The notes beneath the pieces are model-generated. The model had not been told where the DNA came from, did not search any database, and saw nothing but the letters and a program-made list of their open reading frames with translations. A stretch of 33,574 nt of DNA from Deltaproteobacteria bacterium (GTDB lineage Bacteria; Desulfobacterota; JAENJC01): assembly GCA_030646755.1 (NCBI GenBank), contig JAUSKU010000099.1:1-33574 (forward strand), given 5' to 3'. Below are positions 8,159 through 16,038 of the stretch, piece after piece. Position 1 is the stretch's first letter. Each line of letters begins with the position of its first letter. The position numbers and the translations under genes were made by a program.

Positions 8159-9109
8159 TTATATTTGTTCTTTAAGCATAGCTGCCAGGAGCGGAACCAT
8201 TATCTCATGGTGCCCCGTTAGGCTGTACCCTCGACCTCCGGTCATCGTCGGCCTTTTGCAGACGTTTGTGAGGGGCCTGTAACCCTGGATGAAATCCATG
8301 TTCACAGTTGTGAAGTTGTTTACCTCGTGCCCGAGGTTTCTGACCAGGGTCAGGGCCTTCAGGAAGACCTCGGGAAGGATGACGGCTGAGCCTATGTTGA
8401 GATAAACGCCGCCTTCAAGCTTTGAGACCACTGATGAGAATAACCGGAAGTCTGTATGGCTACCCTCTCCAACTGCCGCCCCGCTGCAATGAGGGCTCAT
8501 ATGAATGATATCTGTCCCGACAGCCACATGGACGGTGACTGGAATGCCGAGCCTGGCACCTGCTGCAAGGATGCTCTTTCCGTTGTATGGGAACTCCTCC
8601 TTAAGAAGCCTCTCTCCAACTGAGCGACCTATCCCATATCCATTTTTTACCCCGTCCTTTACGGCCTCGTTAAGTATTCTCCCGGTCTCCTCAGCCATCC
8701 CGAATGCGCCGCCCTTCAACTCCGCGGCCACATCCTCAGATGTCTGGCCTATCATTGCAAGCTCAGAATCGTGGATTATCCCGGCTCCGTTCATAGACAC
8801 GGAGGTTATTATCCCCTGTTCCATAAGGTCTATTATGACAGGGCCAAGGCCCACCTTTATGACATGGGCCCCCATTCCGACTGCAACGACCTTTTCCCCC
8901 TTGTAAGCCTCGACAATCCTGTCAGCCACTTCTTTAATGTCCCTGGCTGCCAGGATGTTTGGGAGGGTTTCTATGAATTCCTTGAAGCTTAATCCCTTTT
9001 CATAGGGTCTGCCGAGGTCTTTGACGTCAACCTTGCTCTTTCTCTGTTTGATGGAGTAAGTCTCCACATTCTTGAGATCTATAGGCTTAAAACTTTTCTT
9101 CATCTCCAC
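8159..9109 (-). CDS. Deoxyhypusine-synthase-like protein of unknown substrate
   Basis: This 316-residue protein has a Rossmann-like core (VVAVGMGAHVIKVGLGPVII, about 75-94) followed by a conserved phrase, SMNGAGIIHDSELAMIGQTS. The histidine-rich IIHMSPHCSGA and LNIGSAVILPEV come later. The arrangement of a glycine-rich strand-loop, then a GAGxxHD-type motif, resembles the deoxyhypusine synthase superfamily (NAD-dependent aminobutyl transfer). The usual catalytic lysine context of that enzyme is not evident, and no eIF5A-like substrate would be expected in a bacterium, so the reaction is unknown. GTG 9109 or the ATG two codons later could be the start. It is 15 bases after the universal stress gene and probably in that operon. 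Confidence 0.5.
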   Translation of the reverse strand: MEMKKSFKPIDLKNVETYSIKQRKSKVDVKDLGRPYEKGLSFKEFIETLPNILAARDIKEVADRIVEAYKGEKVVAVGMGAHVIKVGLGPVIIDLMEQGIITSVSMNGAGIIHDSELAMIGQTSEDVAAELKGGAFGMAEETGRILNEAVKDGVKNGYGIGRSVGERLLKEEFPYNGKSILAAGARLGIPVTVHVAVGTDIIHMSPHCSGAAVGEGSHTDFRLFSSVVSKLEGGVYLNIGSAVILPEVFLKALTLVRNLGHEVNNFTTVNMDFIQGYRPLTNVCKRPTMTGGRGYSLTGHHEIMVPLLAAMLKEQI

Positions 9110-9124
9110 CTTTACCTTTACCGA

Positions 9125-9574
9125 TTATTTTCCAGGTTGCCGGACTGTCAATACAGGGCATGACGCCTTTTTTACAACCTTTTCAGCCGTGCTTCCGAAT
9201 AGCACCCTGTCAATTCCGGTCCTTCCGTGGGTTCCCATGACTATCATGCCGACCCCCTTATCCTTTGCCATATTGAGTATCTCGATATGGGGAAGTCCTA
9301 TGATGTTCATGGTCTCGTAGTCCTTGAAGTCTCCCATTTTCTCTCTAACGAACTTTCCCATCATCTCTTCAGCTCCCTTTAGCAAATCGCCCTGGAGTTG
9401 ATCAAGGGATATGTTGGGGATGTAATAACCTGTTGTATCTATGAGCTCATGTATCACATGCAGGATGTACAGGCGCGCCCCGAATTTTTTTGCAAGAGTC
9501 AGGGCGTAATCGAAGGCATCATTGGAATTGTCTGAAAAATCGGCTGGGAACAGTATCTTCTCGATCTTTTCCAT
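9125..9574 (-). CDS. Universal stress protein (UspA family)
   Basis: This 149-residue single-domain Usp starts MEKIEKILFPADFSDNSNDA. The ATP-binding signature GTHGRTGIDRVLFGSTAEKV matches the G-2x-G-9x-G(S/T) pattern of nucleotide-binding members, and the C-terminus CPVLTVR is typical. ATG 9574 is chosen because GGGAGG sits five bases upstream; an ATG four codons earlier would contain that site. These cytoplasmic dimers are usually induced by starvation or oxidative stress. It lies in the NAD-salvage gene string, 58 bases after the small 55-residue gene. Confidence 0.9.
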   Translation of the reverse strand: MEKIEKILFPADFSDNSNDAFDYALTLAKKFGARLYILHVIHELIDTTGYYIPNISLDQLQGDLLKGAEEMMGKFVREKMGDFKDYETMNIIGLPHIEILNMAKDKGVGMIVMGTHGRTGIDRVLFGSTAEKVVKKASCPVLTVRQPGK

Positions 9575-9632
9575 TTTTCCTCCCATGTTGGATTGTTTTT
9601 CAATATCCTTTTAGGTTTAGAGATAAAGACTG

Positions 9633-9800
9633 TTACTTCCCCTTTGGAGGGATATGTTTCAACTTCTTGGTGCCGTTGTAAAGGTGTTCCTTCCTGAATT
9701 CCTGGATCTCCGCAATCTCCTTTTTGTGAATCTGTTCGTCCACTCTTAATTCGGCCTCTTCCGACAACTTTTCAAGCTCTACCCTTTCCTTCTCAGTCAT
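9633..9800 (-). CDS. Small charged protein (55 aa), coupled to pncB
   Basis: This short gene begins MTEKERVELEKLSEEAEL and ends KKLKHIPPKGK. It is rich in Glu and Lys, with a likely helix over its first 40 residues, and has no signal or membrane segment. Two features support it as real: its ATG overlaps the pncB stop as ATGA (9797-9800), and AAAGGAGG lies within the last pncB codons at ideal spacing. I do not recognise the family. Position suggests cotranslation with nicotinate phosphoribosyltransferase, but a functional link is only inferred. Confidence 0.7.
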   Translation of the reverse strand: MTEKERVELEKLSEEAELRVDEQIHKKEIAEIQEFRKEHLYNGTKKLKHIPPKGK

Positions 9801-10966
9801 TGCTGCCTCCTTTGAGATGATGTTTTAAGCTGGTCCAATACATATTTCCTTATCTCTTTTGGTTTCTGGAGGGACCTGATTATTTCTCCCTCCGCTACAA
9901 AGGGCTTCAGGAGGTCCTCCTGTATCCCACTGCAATCGCAGTGTTCCCGCACTGTTGTATAAGGGACAATCCTCTCGTCGCCGCAGGTCCCGCACCTTAT
10001 GACGCTCTTGGAGCCGGACCATTTCCCGCGCTTGGCATGGGGCCTTCCCTCGATCTCCATTATATCCATGGCGAAATCTACAACAGGGGAATTGCTTATC
10101 CATGTTCCGATCCCGTAACCATCAACCACCGGGTTCAACTCCTTGACCTTTTCCTCGTTTATCCCGCCGCTGACGTATATCTTAACATCACCGAACCCCC
10201 TTATGTCAAGCTCCCATTTCACCTCCTCTATGAGCCTGTAGAAGTTCCCCCTTCTTGAAGCGGGGGTATCAAGCCTTACCGCATAAAGTTTACCGCCAAG
10301 GGCCTCGGCAGCCTTGACCGCCTCAAACTTCTCGTCAATAAGGGTGTCCACGAGGGCCGTCCTCTTTACGTCGGGCTCTATTACCTCGTCAAAGGCTTTT
10401 ATCGCCTTTTCCACATCTCCCATGACAAGGATAAGGGCATGGGGCATTGTCCCCATAGGCTCCTCCCCAATGAGTTCAGCGCTCCTTATTACCGAGACCC
10501 CGTCACAACCGCCGATGTAAGCGTTCCTCTCGATCATCGGTGCAAGGACAGGATGCATCCTCCTTGCCCCGAAAGATATGACCGTCCTTTCGCCTGCCGC
10601 CATTTTGCATCTTGCGGCCCTTGTGGCTATGCCGGATGCTTGGCATATAAGGCCGAGGAGGGCTGTCTCGTAAATCCCGAAGTCCGTATACATCCCTTCA
10701 ATCTCCATAACAGGCTGGAGAGGCCTGAATATGGTCCCTTCCTCCATCGCCCTGACATTCACCTTCATCCCTTTAAGAAGCTCTGCGCACTCCTCAAGAC
10801 CGGCAAAAACGGCCCACTCAGCATTGTCAGGAAGCTCCTTGGCAATGAATTCGGCCTTGACCCTCTTGTCTATCCCCTTCGTCTTCAGGATCTTCATTGT
10901 CCTTTCGAAATAGACGTCGGTGATCTTCCCTGCCTTTATCTCGTCGAATGTCGCGGTCTGGAACAT
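9797..10966 (-). CDS. pncB: Nicotinate phosphoribosyltransferase (archaeal type)
   Basis: This enzyme converts nicotinate and PRPP to nicotinate mononucleotide in the Preiss-Handler NAD salvage route. The 389 residues show the family marks: VISFGARRMHP, IGGCDGVSVIRSA, TMPHALILVMGD, the substrate-site VRLDTPASR and SGGINEEKVKEL. The short form, with the Cys cluster CGTCGDERI...REHCDC (about 324-344, probably zinc-binding), is that of archaeal/Thermoplasma-type enzymes rather than E. coli PncB. It is 67 bases after pncA, with a palindromic repeat between, and overlaps the 55-residue gene at its stop. Confidence 0.93.
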   Translation of the reverse strand: MFQTATFDEIKAGKITDVYFERTMKILKTKGIDKRVKAEFIAKELPDNAEWAVFAGLEECAELLKGMKVNVRAMEEGTIFRPLQPVMEIEGMYTDFGIYETALLGLICQASGIATRAARCKMAAGERTVISFGARRMHPVLAPMIERNAYIGGCDGVSVIRSAELIGEEPMGTMPHALILVMGDVEKAIKAFDEVIEPDVKRTALVDTLIDEKFEAVKAAEALGGKLYAVRLDTPASRRGNFYRLIEEVKWELDIRGFGDVKIYVSGGINEEKVKELNPVVDGYGIGTWISNSPVVDFAMDIMEIEGRPHAKRGKWSGSKSVIRCGTCGDERIVPYTTVREHCDCSGIQEDLLKPFVAEGEIIRSLQKPKEIRKYVLDQLKTSSQRRQQ

Positions 10967-10975
10967 TTAACCCCC

Positions 10976-11030
10976 TGTAGGGGCGGCCCTGCGTGGCCGC
11001 CCAGGGCAACCACATAGAGTTGCCCCTACA
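10976..11030. repeat. Compound palindromic element between pncA and pncB
   Basis: Outer arms tgtaggggc (10976-10984) and gcccctaca (11022-11030) enclose two hairpins: gggcggcc/ggccgccc (10981-10988 with 10995-11002) and gggcaac/gttgccc (11004-11010 with 11019-11025). The layout is cloverleaf-like, as in REP/MITE-type elements. It would be transcribed in the pncA-pncB message. Confidence 0.7.
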
Positions 11031-11033
11031 ATT

Positions 11034-11549
11034 TCAGATTACCTTCACCTTCAGCACCTTTTCCATCTGCCTCAAGGCGAACTCATGGTCATCTTTGTTC
11101 AGCCCTGCCACGCAGTCCTTCGGCACCGTAACCTTGTACCCTCTTGAGACCAGATCATATGCTGTGTATAGAATGCAAATGTTCGTGACGCAGCCTGTTA
11201 ATAGAATCTCCTCAGTACTGAGGGACTTCAAAACCTCTTCCAGCCTCGTGTTATAGAAACCGGAATAGGTGGTCTTTTCAACTACTGTATCCTTGGGTTC
11301 AGGCTCCAGCTCATCAACCACTTGGGCACCTTTCGTCCCCTTGACGCTGTGCCTGGGCCACATCTTAAACTCCTTGTCGTCAGGCGCATGGGCATCGCAC
11401 AAGTAAATGATGGGGTAACCTTCCTCCCTGGCCTTTATGATCTCCCGTCCGATATTCGGGATTATCTTCCTGTTGTCGGGTACCTCAAGAGAGGCTCCGG
11501 GAAGGACAAAGTCGTTCAGCATGTCGATTATAAGAAGGACCTTGGGCAT
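11034..11549 (-). CDS. pncA: Nicotinamidase (isochorismatase-family cysteine hydrolase)
   Basis: This 171-residue enzyme deamidates nicotinamide to nicotinate, feeding pncB directly downstream. The catalytic triad is visible: D9 (LLIIDMLNDF), K92 (VVEKTTYSGF) and the nucleophile C125 (GCVTNICIL). Metal ligands are D52 and H54 (CDAHAPDD) and H67 (WPRH). Length and motifs fit small nicotinamidases; isochorismatase activity is unlikely given the WPRH metal site and the neighbouring pncB. Together with pncB it forms a two-step nicotinamide salvage operon. Confidence 0.9.
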   Translation of the reverse strand: MPKVLLIIDMLNDFVLPGASLEVPDNRKIIPNIGREIIKAREEGYPIIYLCDAHAPDDKEFKMWPRHSVKGTKGAQVVDELEPEPKDTVVEKTTYSGFYNTRLEEVLKSLSTEEILLTGCVTNICILYTAYDLVSRGYKVTVPKDCVAGLNKDDHEFALRQMEKVLKVKVI

Positions 11550-11569
11550 AATTTTACCTCTTTTTATTT

Positions 11570-11597
11570 GTAGGGGTTTGATTAATCAAACCCCTAC
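11570..11597. repeat. Perfect 28-bp palindrome overlapping the iscU 3' end
   Basis: Bases 11570-11597 are a perfect palindrome with arms gtaggggtttgatt and aatcaaacccctac. The iscU stop codon (11588-11586) and its last codons lie inside it. The TAGGGG ends match those of the element between pncA and pncB. No T-run follows on either strand, so it is not a classical terminator. Confidence 0.8.
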
Positions 11598-11963
11598 CCC
11601 TTTCTTTTTTCTATAATCCTCCACCGCAGCCTTCAGCGCATCCTCAGCAAGGACAGAGCAGTGCATCTTTACAGGAGGGAGGCCGTCAAGGGCCTCGGCC
11701 ACAGTAGCATTTGAAATCTTCAAAGCCTCCTCAAGGCTCTTCCCTTTAACAAGCTCCGTAACCATAGAGGATGTGGCAATGGCAGCCCCGCACCCGAATG
11801 TCATGAACTTGGCGTCTGTTATGATGTCGTTCTCGATCCTTATATAAAGCTCCATTATGTCCCCGCACATCGGGTTCCCAACCTTCCCCACCCCATCGTG
11901 GTTTTCCATCTCACCCATGTTTCTTGGGTTCCTGAAGTGGTCCATTACCTTTTCGCTGTACAA
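11586..11963 (-). CDS. iscU: Fe-S cluster scaffold protein IscU/NifU-N type
   Basis: This 125-residue scaffold assembles 2Fe-2S and 4Fe-4S clusters with sulfur from the cysteine desulfurase encoded just upstream. Cluster ligands C33 (NPMCGD, with D35), C58 (FGCGAA) and C102 (KMHCSVLA) are all present. TTG 11963 is chosen because AAAGGAGG lies six bases upstream and the protein then starts MYSEKVMDHFRNPRN exactly as in the family; longer readings run into repeat sequence. The LPPVK motif that binds chaperones reads LPPVKMHC and is intact. The C-terminal GVGV is encoded by a palindromic repeat. Confidence 0.95.
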   Translation of the reverse strand: MYSEKVMDHFRNPRNMGEMENHDGVGKVGNPMCGDIMELYIRIENDIITDAKFMTFGCGAAIATSSMVTELVKGKSLEEALKISNATVAEALDGLPPVKMHCSVLAEDALKAAVEDYRKKKGVGV

Positions 11964-11974
11964 TTTCAACCTCC

Positions 11975-12093
11975 TTTCACCGCAGAGACGCGGAGACGCT
12001 GAGAAAAGCTTAACTCCCCCCAACCCCCTCTTAATTTAAGAGGGGGTGCCGAAGGCGGGGGCGTTACTGTGCTCTCTGTGTGCTCTGTGGCAA
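11975..12093. repeat. Nested dispersed repeats between iscS and iscU
   Basis: Two elements are seen. Bases 11980-11994 (ccgcagagacgcgga) match 7433-7447 in reverse. Inside lies an 11-bp perfect hairpin with a one-base loop (12024-12034 with 12036-12046), followed by tgccgaaggcgggg (12047-12060). The 18 bases 12043-12060 are identical to 25324-25341 inside the methyltransferase gene. The flanks resume with ctctctgtgtgctctgtggc, so the second element probably inserted into the first. Confidence 0.65.
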
Positions 12094-12095
12094 TA

Positions 12096-13280
12096 TTATG
12101 TTTTGCCTTGTTTTTTCAAAAATTCCCTATAAAGCGGCGACATGGACCTCATCCTCTCCACCACCTTTGGGAGGGCCTGGATGACAAAATCTATCTCCTC
12201 TTCCGTATTGTTCCTTCCCAGGGAGAACCTCAGGGAGCCGTGGGCGATCTCAGGTGAGAGACCCATGGCAGTAAGAACGTGTGAGGGTTCCAGGGAATCT
12301 GAGGTGCAGGCGGAGCCTGATGCAACGCATATCCCCTGGTCGTCAAGGCCAAGTATTAGTGATTCCCCTTCCACGAATTCAAAACTTACGTTCAAAGTAT
12401 TATGGAGCCTTACGGCCGGGTGGCCGTTAAGCCTTATATGGGAGATGTTGGTCTTTATCCCTTCCCAGAGCCTCTCCCTCAGCAGCAACACCTTATTGCC
12501 TCCGCCTTCCATGTCCCTTGCTGCGATCTCCGCTGCCTTACCCAATCCCACTATACCGGGAACATTGTGGGTACCAGGCCTCATCTTCCTTTCCTGGTGC
12601 CCACCAAAGATAAGGTTTTTTAATCTTATCCCTTTCCTTATATAAAGGGCGCCTATACCCTTTGGACCGTGCAGCTTATGGGCTGAAGCGGAGAGGAGGT
12701 CTATATTCATCTCATCCACATTTATTTTTACCTTCCCGAATGTCTGGACAGTGTCGGTATGGAAAATCACCCCCTTTTCCCTGGCGATCCTTCCTATCTC
12801 TGAGACAGGCTGTATGGTCCCGGTTTCGTTGTTGGCGTGCATGATGGATATAAGGACAGTATCGGGTCTAATGGCTTTCTGAAGCTCATCGAGCCTGACA
12901 ACACCATTTTCGTCCACAGGAACATAGGTTACCTCAAAACCCTCCTTCTCCAGGGCCCTGCATGACTCAAGGACTGCATGATGCTCAATGCTGGATGATA
13001 TTACATGCCTTCCCTTATTTATATTCCCGTATGCAACGCCCCTTACTGCCATGTTGTCCGACTCGGTCCCACCGCTGGTAAATATTATCTCCTCCCTTTT
13101 TGCACCTATCAGGGACGCCACCGTCTCTCTTGAGTCATGAACGAGTTTCCTCGCATCCTTCCCGTAGCTGTAAAGGGTCTGAGGGTTCCCGAAATCCTCC
13201 CTGAGGCACCTGCAAACCTCGTCAGCAACCTCGGAATTAAGCGGCGTTGTGGCATTGTGGTCAAGATATATTCTTTTCAT
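12096..13280 (-). CDS. iscS: Cysteine desulfurase (IscS/NifS)
   Basis: This PLP enzyme releases sulfur from cysteine and passes it as persulfide to IscU and tRNA-thiolation proteins. ATG 13280 gives the canonical start MKRIYLDHNATTPLNSE and 394 residues; a longer frame from 13328 would run through repeat sequence. PLP-site phrases are TSGGTESDN (68-76), NNETGTIQP and the lysine K202 in SASAHKLHGPKG. The active-site cysteine is C325 in ASGSACTS. It precedes iscU by 132 repeat-filled bases. No iscR, hscA/B or fdx is nearby, so this is a minimal isc pair. Confidence 0.95.
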   Translation of the reverse strand: MKRIYLDHNATTPLNSEVADEVCRCLREDFGNPQTLYSYGKDARKLVHDSRETVASLIGAKREEIIFTSGGTESDNMAVRGVAYGNINKGRHVISSSIEHHAVLESCRALEKEGFEVTYVPVDENGVVRLDELQKAIRPDTVLISIMHANNETGTIQPVSEIGRIAREKGVIFHTDTVQTFGKVKINVDEMNIDLLSASAHKLHGPKGIGALYIRKGIRLKNLIFGGHQERKMRPGTHNVPGIVGLGKAAEIAARDMEGGGNKVLLLRERLWEGIKTNISHIRLNGHPAVRLHNTLNVSFEFVEGESLILGLDDQGICVASGSACTSDSLEPSHVLTAMGLSPEIAHGSLRFSLGRNNTEEEIDFVIQALPKVVERMRSMSPLYREFLKKQGKT

Positions 13281-13297
13281 TTTGAACTCCGTTTCCT

Positions 13298-13325
13298 GCG
13301 GGCGGGCACAAGACCCGCCCCTACA
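13298..13325. repeat. Short inverted repeat between the kinase-like gene and iscS
   Basis: Arms gggcggg (13300-13306) and cccgccc (13314-13320) enclose a 7-base loop, and cccctaca follows (13318-13325). It shares the GCCCCTACA end with the pncA-pncB element and looks like a smaller member of that family. Confidence 0.5.
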
Positions 13326-13332
13326 CATTAAT

Positions 13333-14883
13333 TCATCTTCCCAAAACCTTCAATATTATCTCTATAGATTCCTCTTTGGGTCTTGCGGTGTCGACCCTTA
13401 TAAACCTTCCTTCGTTATCCGTAATCTCTTCAAACTCCTTCTTCTGCCTTCCGTATATCTCCCACCTTCCGTCAGAAACCTCTTTCTCCTCCATCCTCTT
13501 TGTCAGCCTGGACTTAACCGTTTCCTCGTCGCAGACACACTCTATGATGAAGAACCTGGTCCCATTTTCCCTCGCCAGGGAAGCCGCCCTATCACGCTCT
13601 GCCCTGCTCTTATAAGATGCGTCTATGATTACAGACCTTCCTGTCTTCAGAAGTTCAGATGCCTCTTTATGGGCCTCGGCATATGTCTTTTCAGAAAAGT
13701 CTGTCGCATATATACCCTTTTCATAACCCTCGTACTTGTGCTCATCCAGAGGGATGCCGGCCAGCTTCTTTCTTACGACATCAGACCTGACAACCTGCGA
13801 TCCTGTGGCCTCCCCGATCATTGCAGCAACAGCCGTCTTTCCCGTTCCCGTGAGCCCGGCCATTATGATAAGGGTAGGCTGCATGAAATAGGAGTATGCC
13901 AGGCCAAAATATTTCTTAGCCGCGCCAACAGCTCTTGTTTTTTGCTCCTCAGGCACCTCCGCCTCGTCTAGCAGGAAACTCGTCACCTTCCCCCTGACAA
14001 AGGCCCTGTAGGATTTATAGAAACGGAGGACCAGGGGGAGGTCCGTATCGCCTGAATACCTGATGTATGATTTTGTAAGGGCCGTCGAGAGGTCAATGTG
14101 GTTGTTGAATTCAAGGTCCATCAGAAGGAACGCGATATCGGCAGCAGTATCCGAGTACCTGAACCTGTCGTTGAACTCTATGCAGTCAAATATCTGGACG
14201 CATTCCCCTTCGATGCATATTGAACCAAGATGCAGGTCCCCGTGGCAGTCCCTTATCCTTCCTTCGCTCTTCCTCCCAACGAAAGTACCCTTGTTATTTT
14301 CAATAAAGTCCCTCGTTTTTGCGGATATGAAGTCATGCTGGTCCTTGATTATGGTCCTTCCAAGAAAAGGGGCAGTCTGGATGAAGTTCTCCTGCGAATT
14401 CTTTTTTATGACAGATATATTCCCGAACTCTGATATTTCACCACTTGTTTCAGTTTCCCTGTGGAAAAGGGCGACCTTAAAAGCGATCTTGTCCATCAGC
14501 TCAGGTGTCGCCTGACCCTCTGAGACAAGCTTAGACAGCATACCTTCCGCGGGAAGCTCCCTCATCTTCACGGCGTACTCAATGGTCTCTCCACTTCCGC
14601 CAAGAGATATCCTGCCGTCCTCCTCCTTTATCTCTTCAACCCCAAGATATACATCAGGAGAAAGCCTGCTGTTAAGCCTGACCTCCTGCCGGCAGAAGAA
14701 CTTCCTCTTTTCGATGGTTGTGAAGTCCAGGAATCCGAAGTTCACAGGCTTTTTTACCTTATAGACATATGTTCCGGTAAAAAAGATGTAAGATATGTGG
14801 GTCTCGACAATACGAATTTCTTTGGAGTTGTCAGGATAGAGGGAGGGTAATTTAAGGGCCTCCACCAACCTTTGAATATCCAT
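13333..14883 (-). CDS. Aminoglycoside-phosphotransferase-like/P-loop kinase fusion
   Basis: This 516-residue protein has two domains. Residues 1-320 are APH-like, with YVYKVKKPVNFGFLDF (nucleotide-site lysine) and a catalytic loop IRDCHGDLHLGSICI followed by IFDCIEFND, the usual HGDLH and D pair. After about residue 330 comes a gluconate-kinase-like P-loop domain with GLTGTGKTAVA, a DASYKSRAERD lid region and a GR/DVR basic segment. This architecture (COG2187 + COG0645) is common in bacteria and of unknown substrate; it is not evidence for antibiotic resistance. ATG 14883 has GGAGG four bases upstream; the longer reading from 14913 is not supported. It lies upstream of iscS and divergent from tatB. 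Confidence 0.85.
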   Translation of the reverse strand: MDIQRLVEALKLPSLYPDNSKEIRIVETHISYIFFTGTYVYKVKKPVNFGFLDFTTIEKRKFFCRQEVRLNSRLSPDVYLGVEEIKEEDGRISLGGSGETIEYAVKMRELPAEGMLSKLVSEGQATPELMDKIAFKVALFHRETETSGEISEFGNISVIKKNSQENFIQTAPFLGRTIIKDQHDFISAKTRDFIENNKGTFVGRKSEGRIRDCHGDLHLGSICIEGECVQIFDCIEFNDRFRYSDTAADIAFLLMDLEFNNHIDLSTALTKSYIRYSGDTDLPLVLRFYKSYRAFVRGKVTSFLLDEAEVPEEQKTRAVGAAKKYFGLAYSYFMQPTLIIMAGLTGTGKTAVAAMIGEATGSQVVRSDVVRKKLAGIPLDEHKYEGYEKGIYATDFSEKTYAEAHKEASELLKTGRSVIIDASYKSRAERDRAASLARENGTRFFIIECVCDEETVKSRLTKRMEEKEVSDGRWEIYGRQKKEFEEITDNEGRFIRVDTARPKEESIEIILKVLGR

Positions 14884-14957
14884 ACTTCCTCCGGTTAAAA
14901 GTTTAACACCCAAAGTAAATATGTCAAATCAGCCGGATAAAAGGCCTGGGATATGCC

Positions 14958-14986
14958 TTGACACTCCTCACTAAAAGGTTTATCCT
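14958..14986 (+). promoter_or_regulatory. Promoter of the tatB-tatC operon
   Basis: TTGACA (14958-14963, perfect -35) and TATCCT (14981-14986, 4/6) are separated by exactly 17 bases. They lie about 30 bases upstream of the tatB start and point toward it. Confidence 0.65.
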
Positions 14987-15013
14987 GTTGATATTAAAAG
15001 GTTTGGAGTGGTT

Positions 15014-15316
15014 ATGTTCGGCATTGGAATGCCAGAGCTTGTGATAATTCTGATCGTGGCATTGATAGTCCTTGGGCCTGAAAAGCTTCCGGAGATAGCC
15101 AGATCTCTTGGGAAAGGGCTTTCTGCCTTCAAGAAGGCCGCTGATGACATAAAAGAGGATATAATGGAGGCGGCTGAAGAACCCAAGGCCGGCTCCAAGA
15201 AACAAACTTCAGTGAACTCCGGGCCAAGTAAGGAATGGCTTAAACCTGTAGACGAGATGGCTGAAAAGGGTAAAGGCCGGGGACCTGAAAACTCAGGAAG
15301 GGAAGAAGCGGTTTAG
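15014..15316 (+). CDS. tatB: Tat translocase subunit TatB (TatA/B family)
   Basis: This 100-residue protein begins MFGIGMPELVIILIVALIVL, one membrane span after the short N-terminus. The GPEKLPEIARSLGKGLSAFKK hinge-helix and a long charged tail rich in Lys, Glu and Gly follow. The GP at the hinge and the longer tail favour TatB over TatA. It is directly upstream of tatC (two bases apart). ATG 15014 is preferred over GTG 15008 because GGAG is five bases upstream. TatB and TatC form the receptor for twin-arginine signal peptides. Confidence 0.85.
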   Translation: MFGIGMPELVIILIVALIVLGPEKLPEIARSLGKGLSAFKKAADDIKEDIMEAAEEPKAGSKKQTSVNSGPSKEWLKPVDEMAEKGKGRGPENSGREEAV

Positions 15317-15318
15317 AG

Positions 15319-16038
15319 ATGGCTGATGAGAAGCTTTCCTTCACGGCCCATCTGACTGAGCTAAGGACCAGGCTGATAAGGTCTTTTATAGCCGTTGCCG
15401 TCGGTTTTCTTGTTTCATACGCCTTTGTAGAGAATATATTTGAATTCCTCATGAGGCCGATGCTCCAGGCGATGCCTCCCGGCTCCCCTCTTGTGTTTAC
15501 AAGCCTTACGGAGGGGTTCTTCACCTACTTCAAGCTCGCCTTGACCTCCGGGATATGCCTCGCATCTCCTGTCATCCTTTACCAGCTTTGGCGATTCATT
15601 GCTCCGGGCCTCCTCGAACATGAGAAGAGGTATGCCCTTCCGTTTGCATTGTCCGTAACCGCCTTCTTCATCGCAGGCGCAGCCTTCTGTTACTATGCAG
15701 TCTTTCCTTCGATCTTCAAGTTCCTGATGAGCTTCTCCTCCGACATAGTCAGGCCGATGCCGTCCATAAAGGAGTACCTTTCCTTTTCTTCGAAACTGCT
15801 TCTTACCTTCGGCCTTATATTCGAGTACCCGCCCCTCGTATTCTTTCTGGCCAAGGTAGGGATATTGAAGGGGAGCTGGCTGGTTAGACAAAGGAAATAT
15901 GCCATAGTCCTGATATTTGTCATCTCAGCGGTAATAACCCCTCCTGATGTGGTCTCCCAGATACTAATGGCCCTGCCGATGATGGTCCTTTATGAATTGG
16001 GGATAGTCATAGCCAAGGTGGTTGGGAAGAAAGAGTAG
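15319..16038 (+). CDS. tatC: Twin-arginine translocase subunit TatC
   Basis: The 239 residues carry the TatC hallmarks: the N-terminal FTAHLTELRTRLIRSF, a SPVILYQLWRFIAPGL segment after the second span, FEYPPLVFFLAKVG, and the KYAIVLIFVISAVITPPDVVSQ segment. Six hydrophobic spans are visible, as in the family. TatC recognises the RR signal peptide. It is translationally close to tatB. Confidence 0.96.
   Translation: MADEKLSFTAHLTELRTRLIRSFIAVAVGFLVSYAFVENIFEFLMRPMLQAMPPGSPLVFTSLTEGFFTYFKLALTSGICLASPVILYQLWRFIAPGLLEHEKRYALPFALSVTAFFIAGAAFCYYAVFPSIFKFLMSFSSDIVRPMPSIKEYLSFSSKLLLTFGLIFEYPPLVFFLAKVGILKGSWLVRQRKYAIVLIFVISAVITPPDVVSQILMALPMMVLYELGIVIAKVVGKKE

Noticed and set aside
11570..11597. Bidirectional terminator between iscU and pncA
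   Set aside because: The palindrome is perfect, but no T-run follows on either strand and it shares ends with repeats elsewhere, so it is listed as a repeat.
11964..12023. Longer IscU reading from 12023
   Set aside because: The extra 20 residues are encoded by a dispersed repeat, while TTG 11963 has an ideal ribosome binding site and gives the family's standard N-terminus.
13333..14883. Antibiotic resistance gene (aminoglycoside phosphotransferase)
   Set aside because: The APH-like domain is fused to a P-loop kinase domain, as in a widespread housekeeping family of unknown substrate. Nothing in the context suggests resistance.
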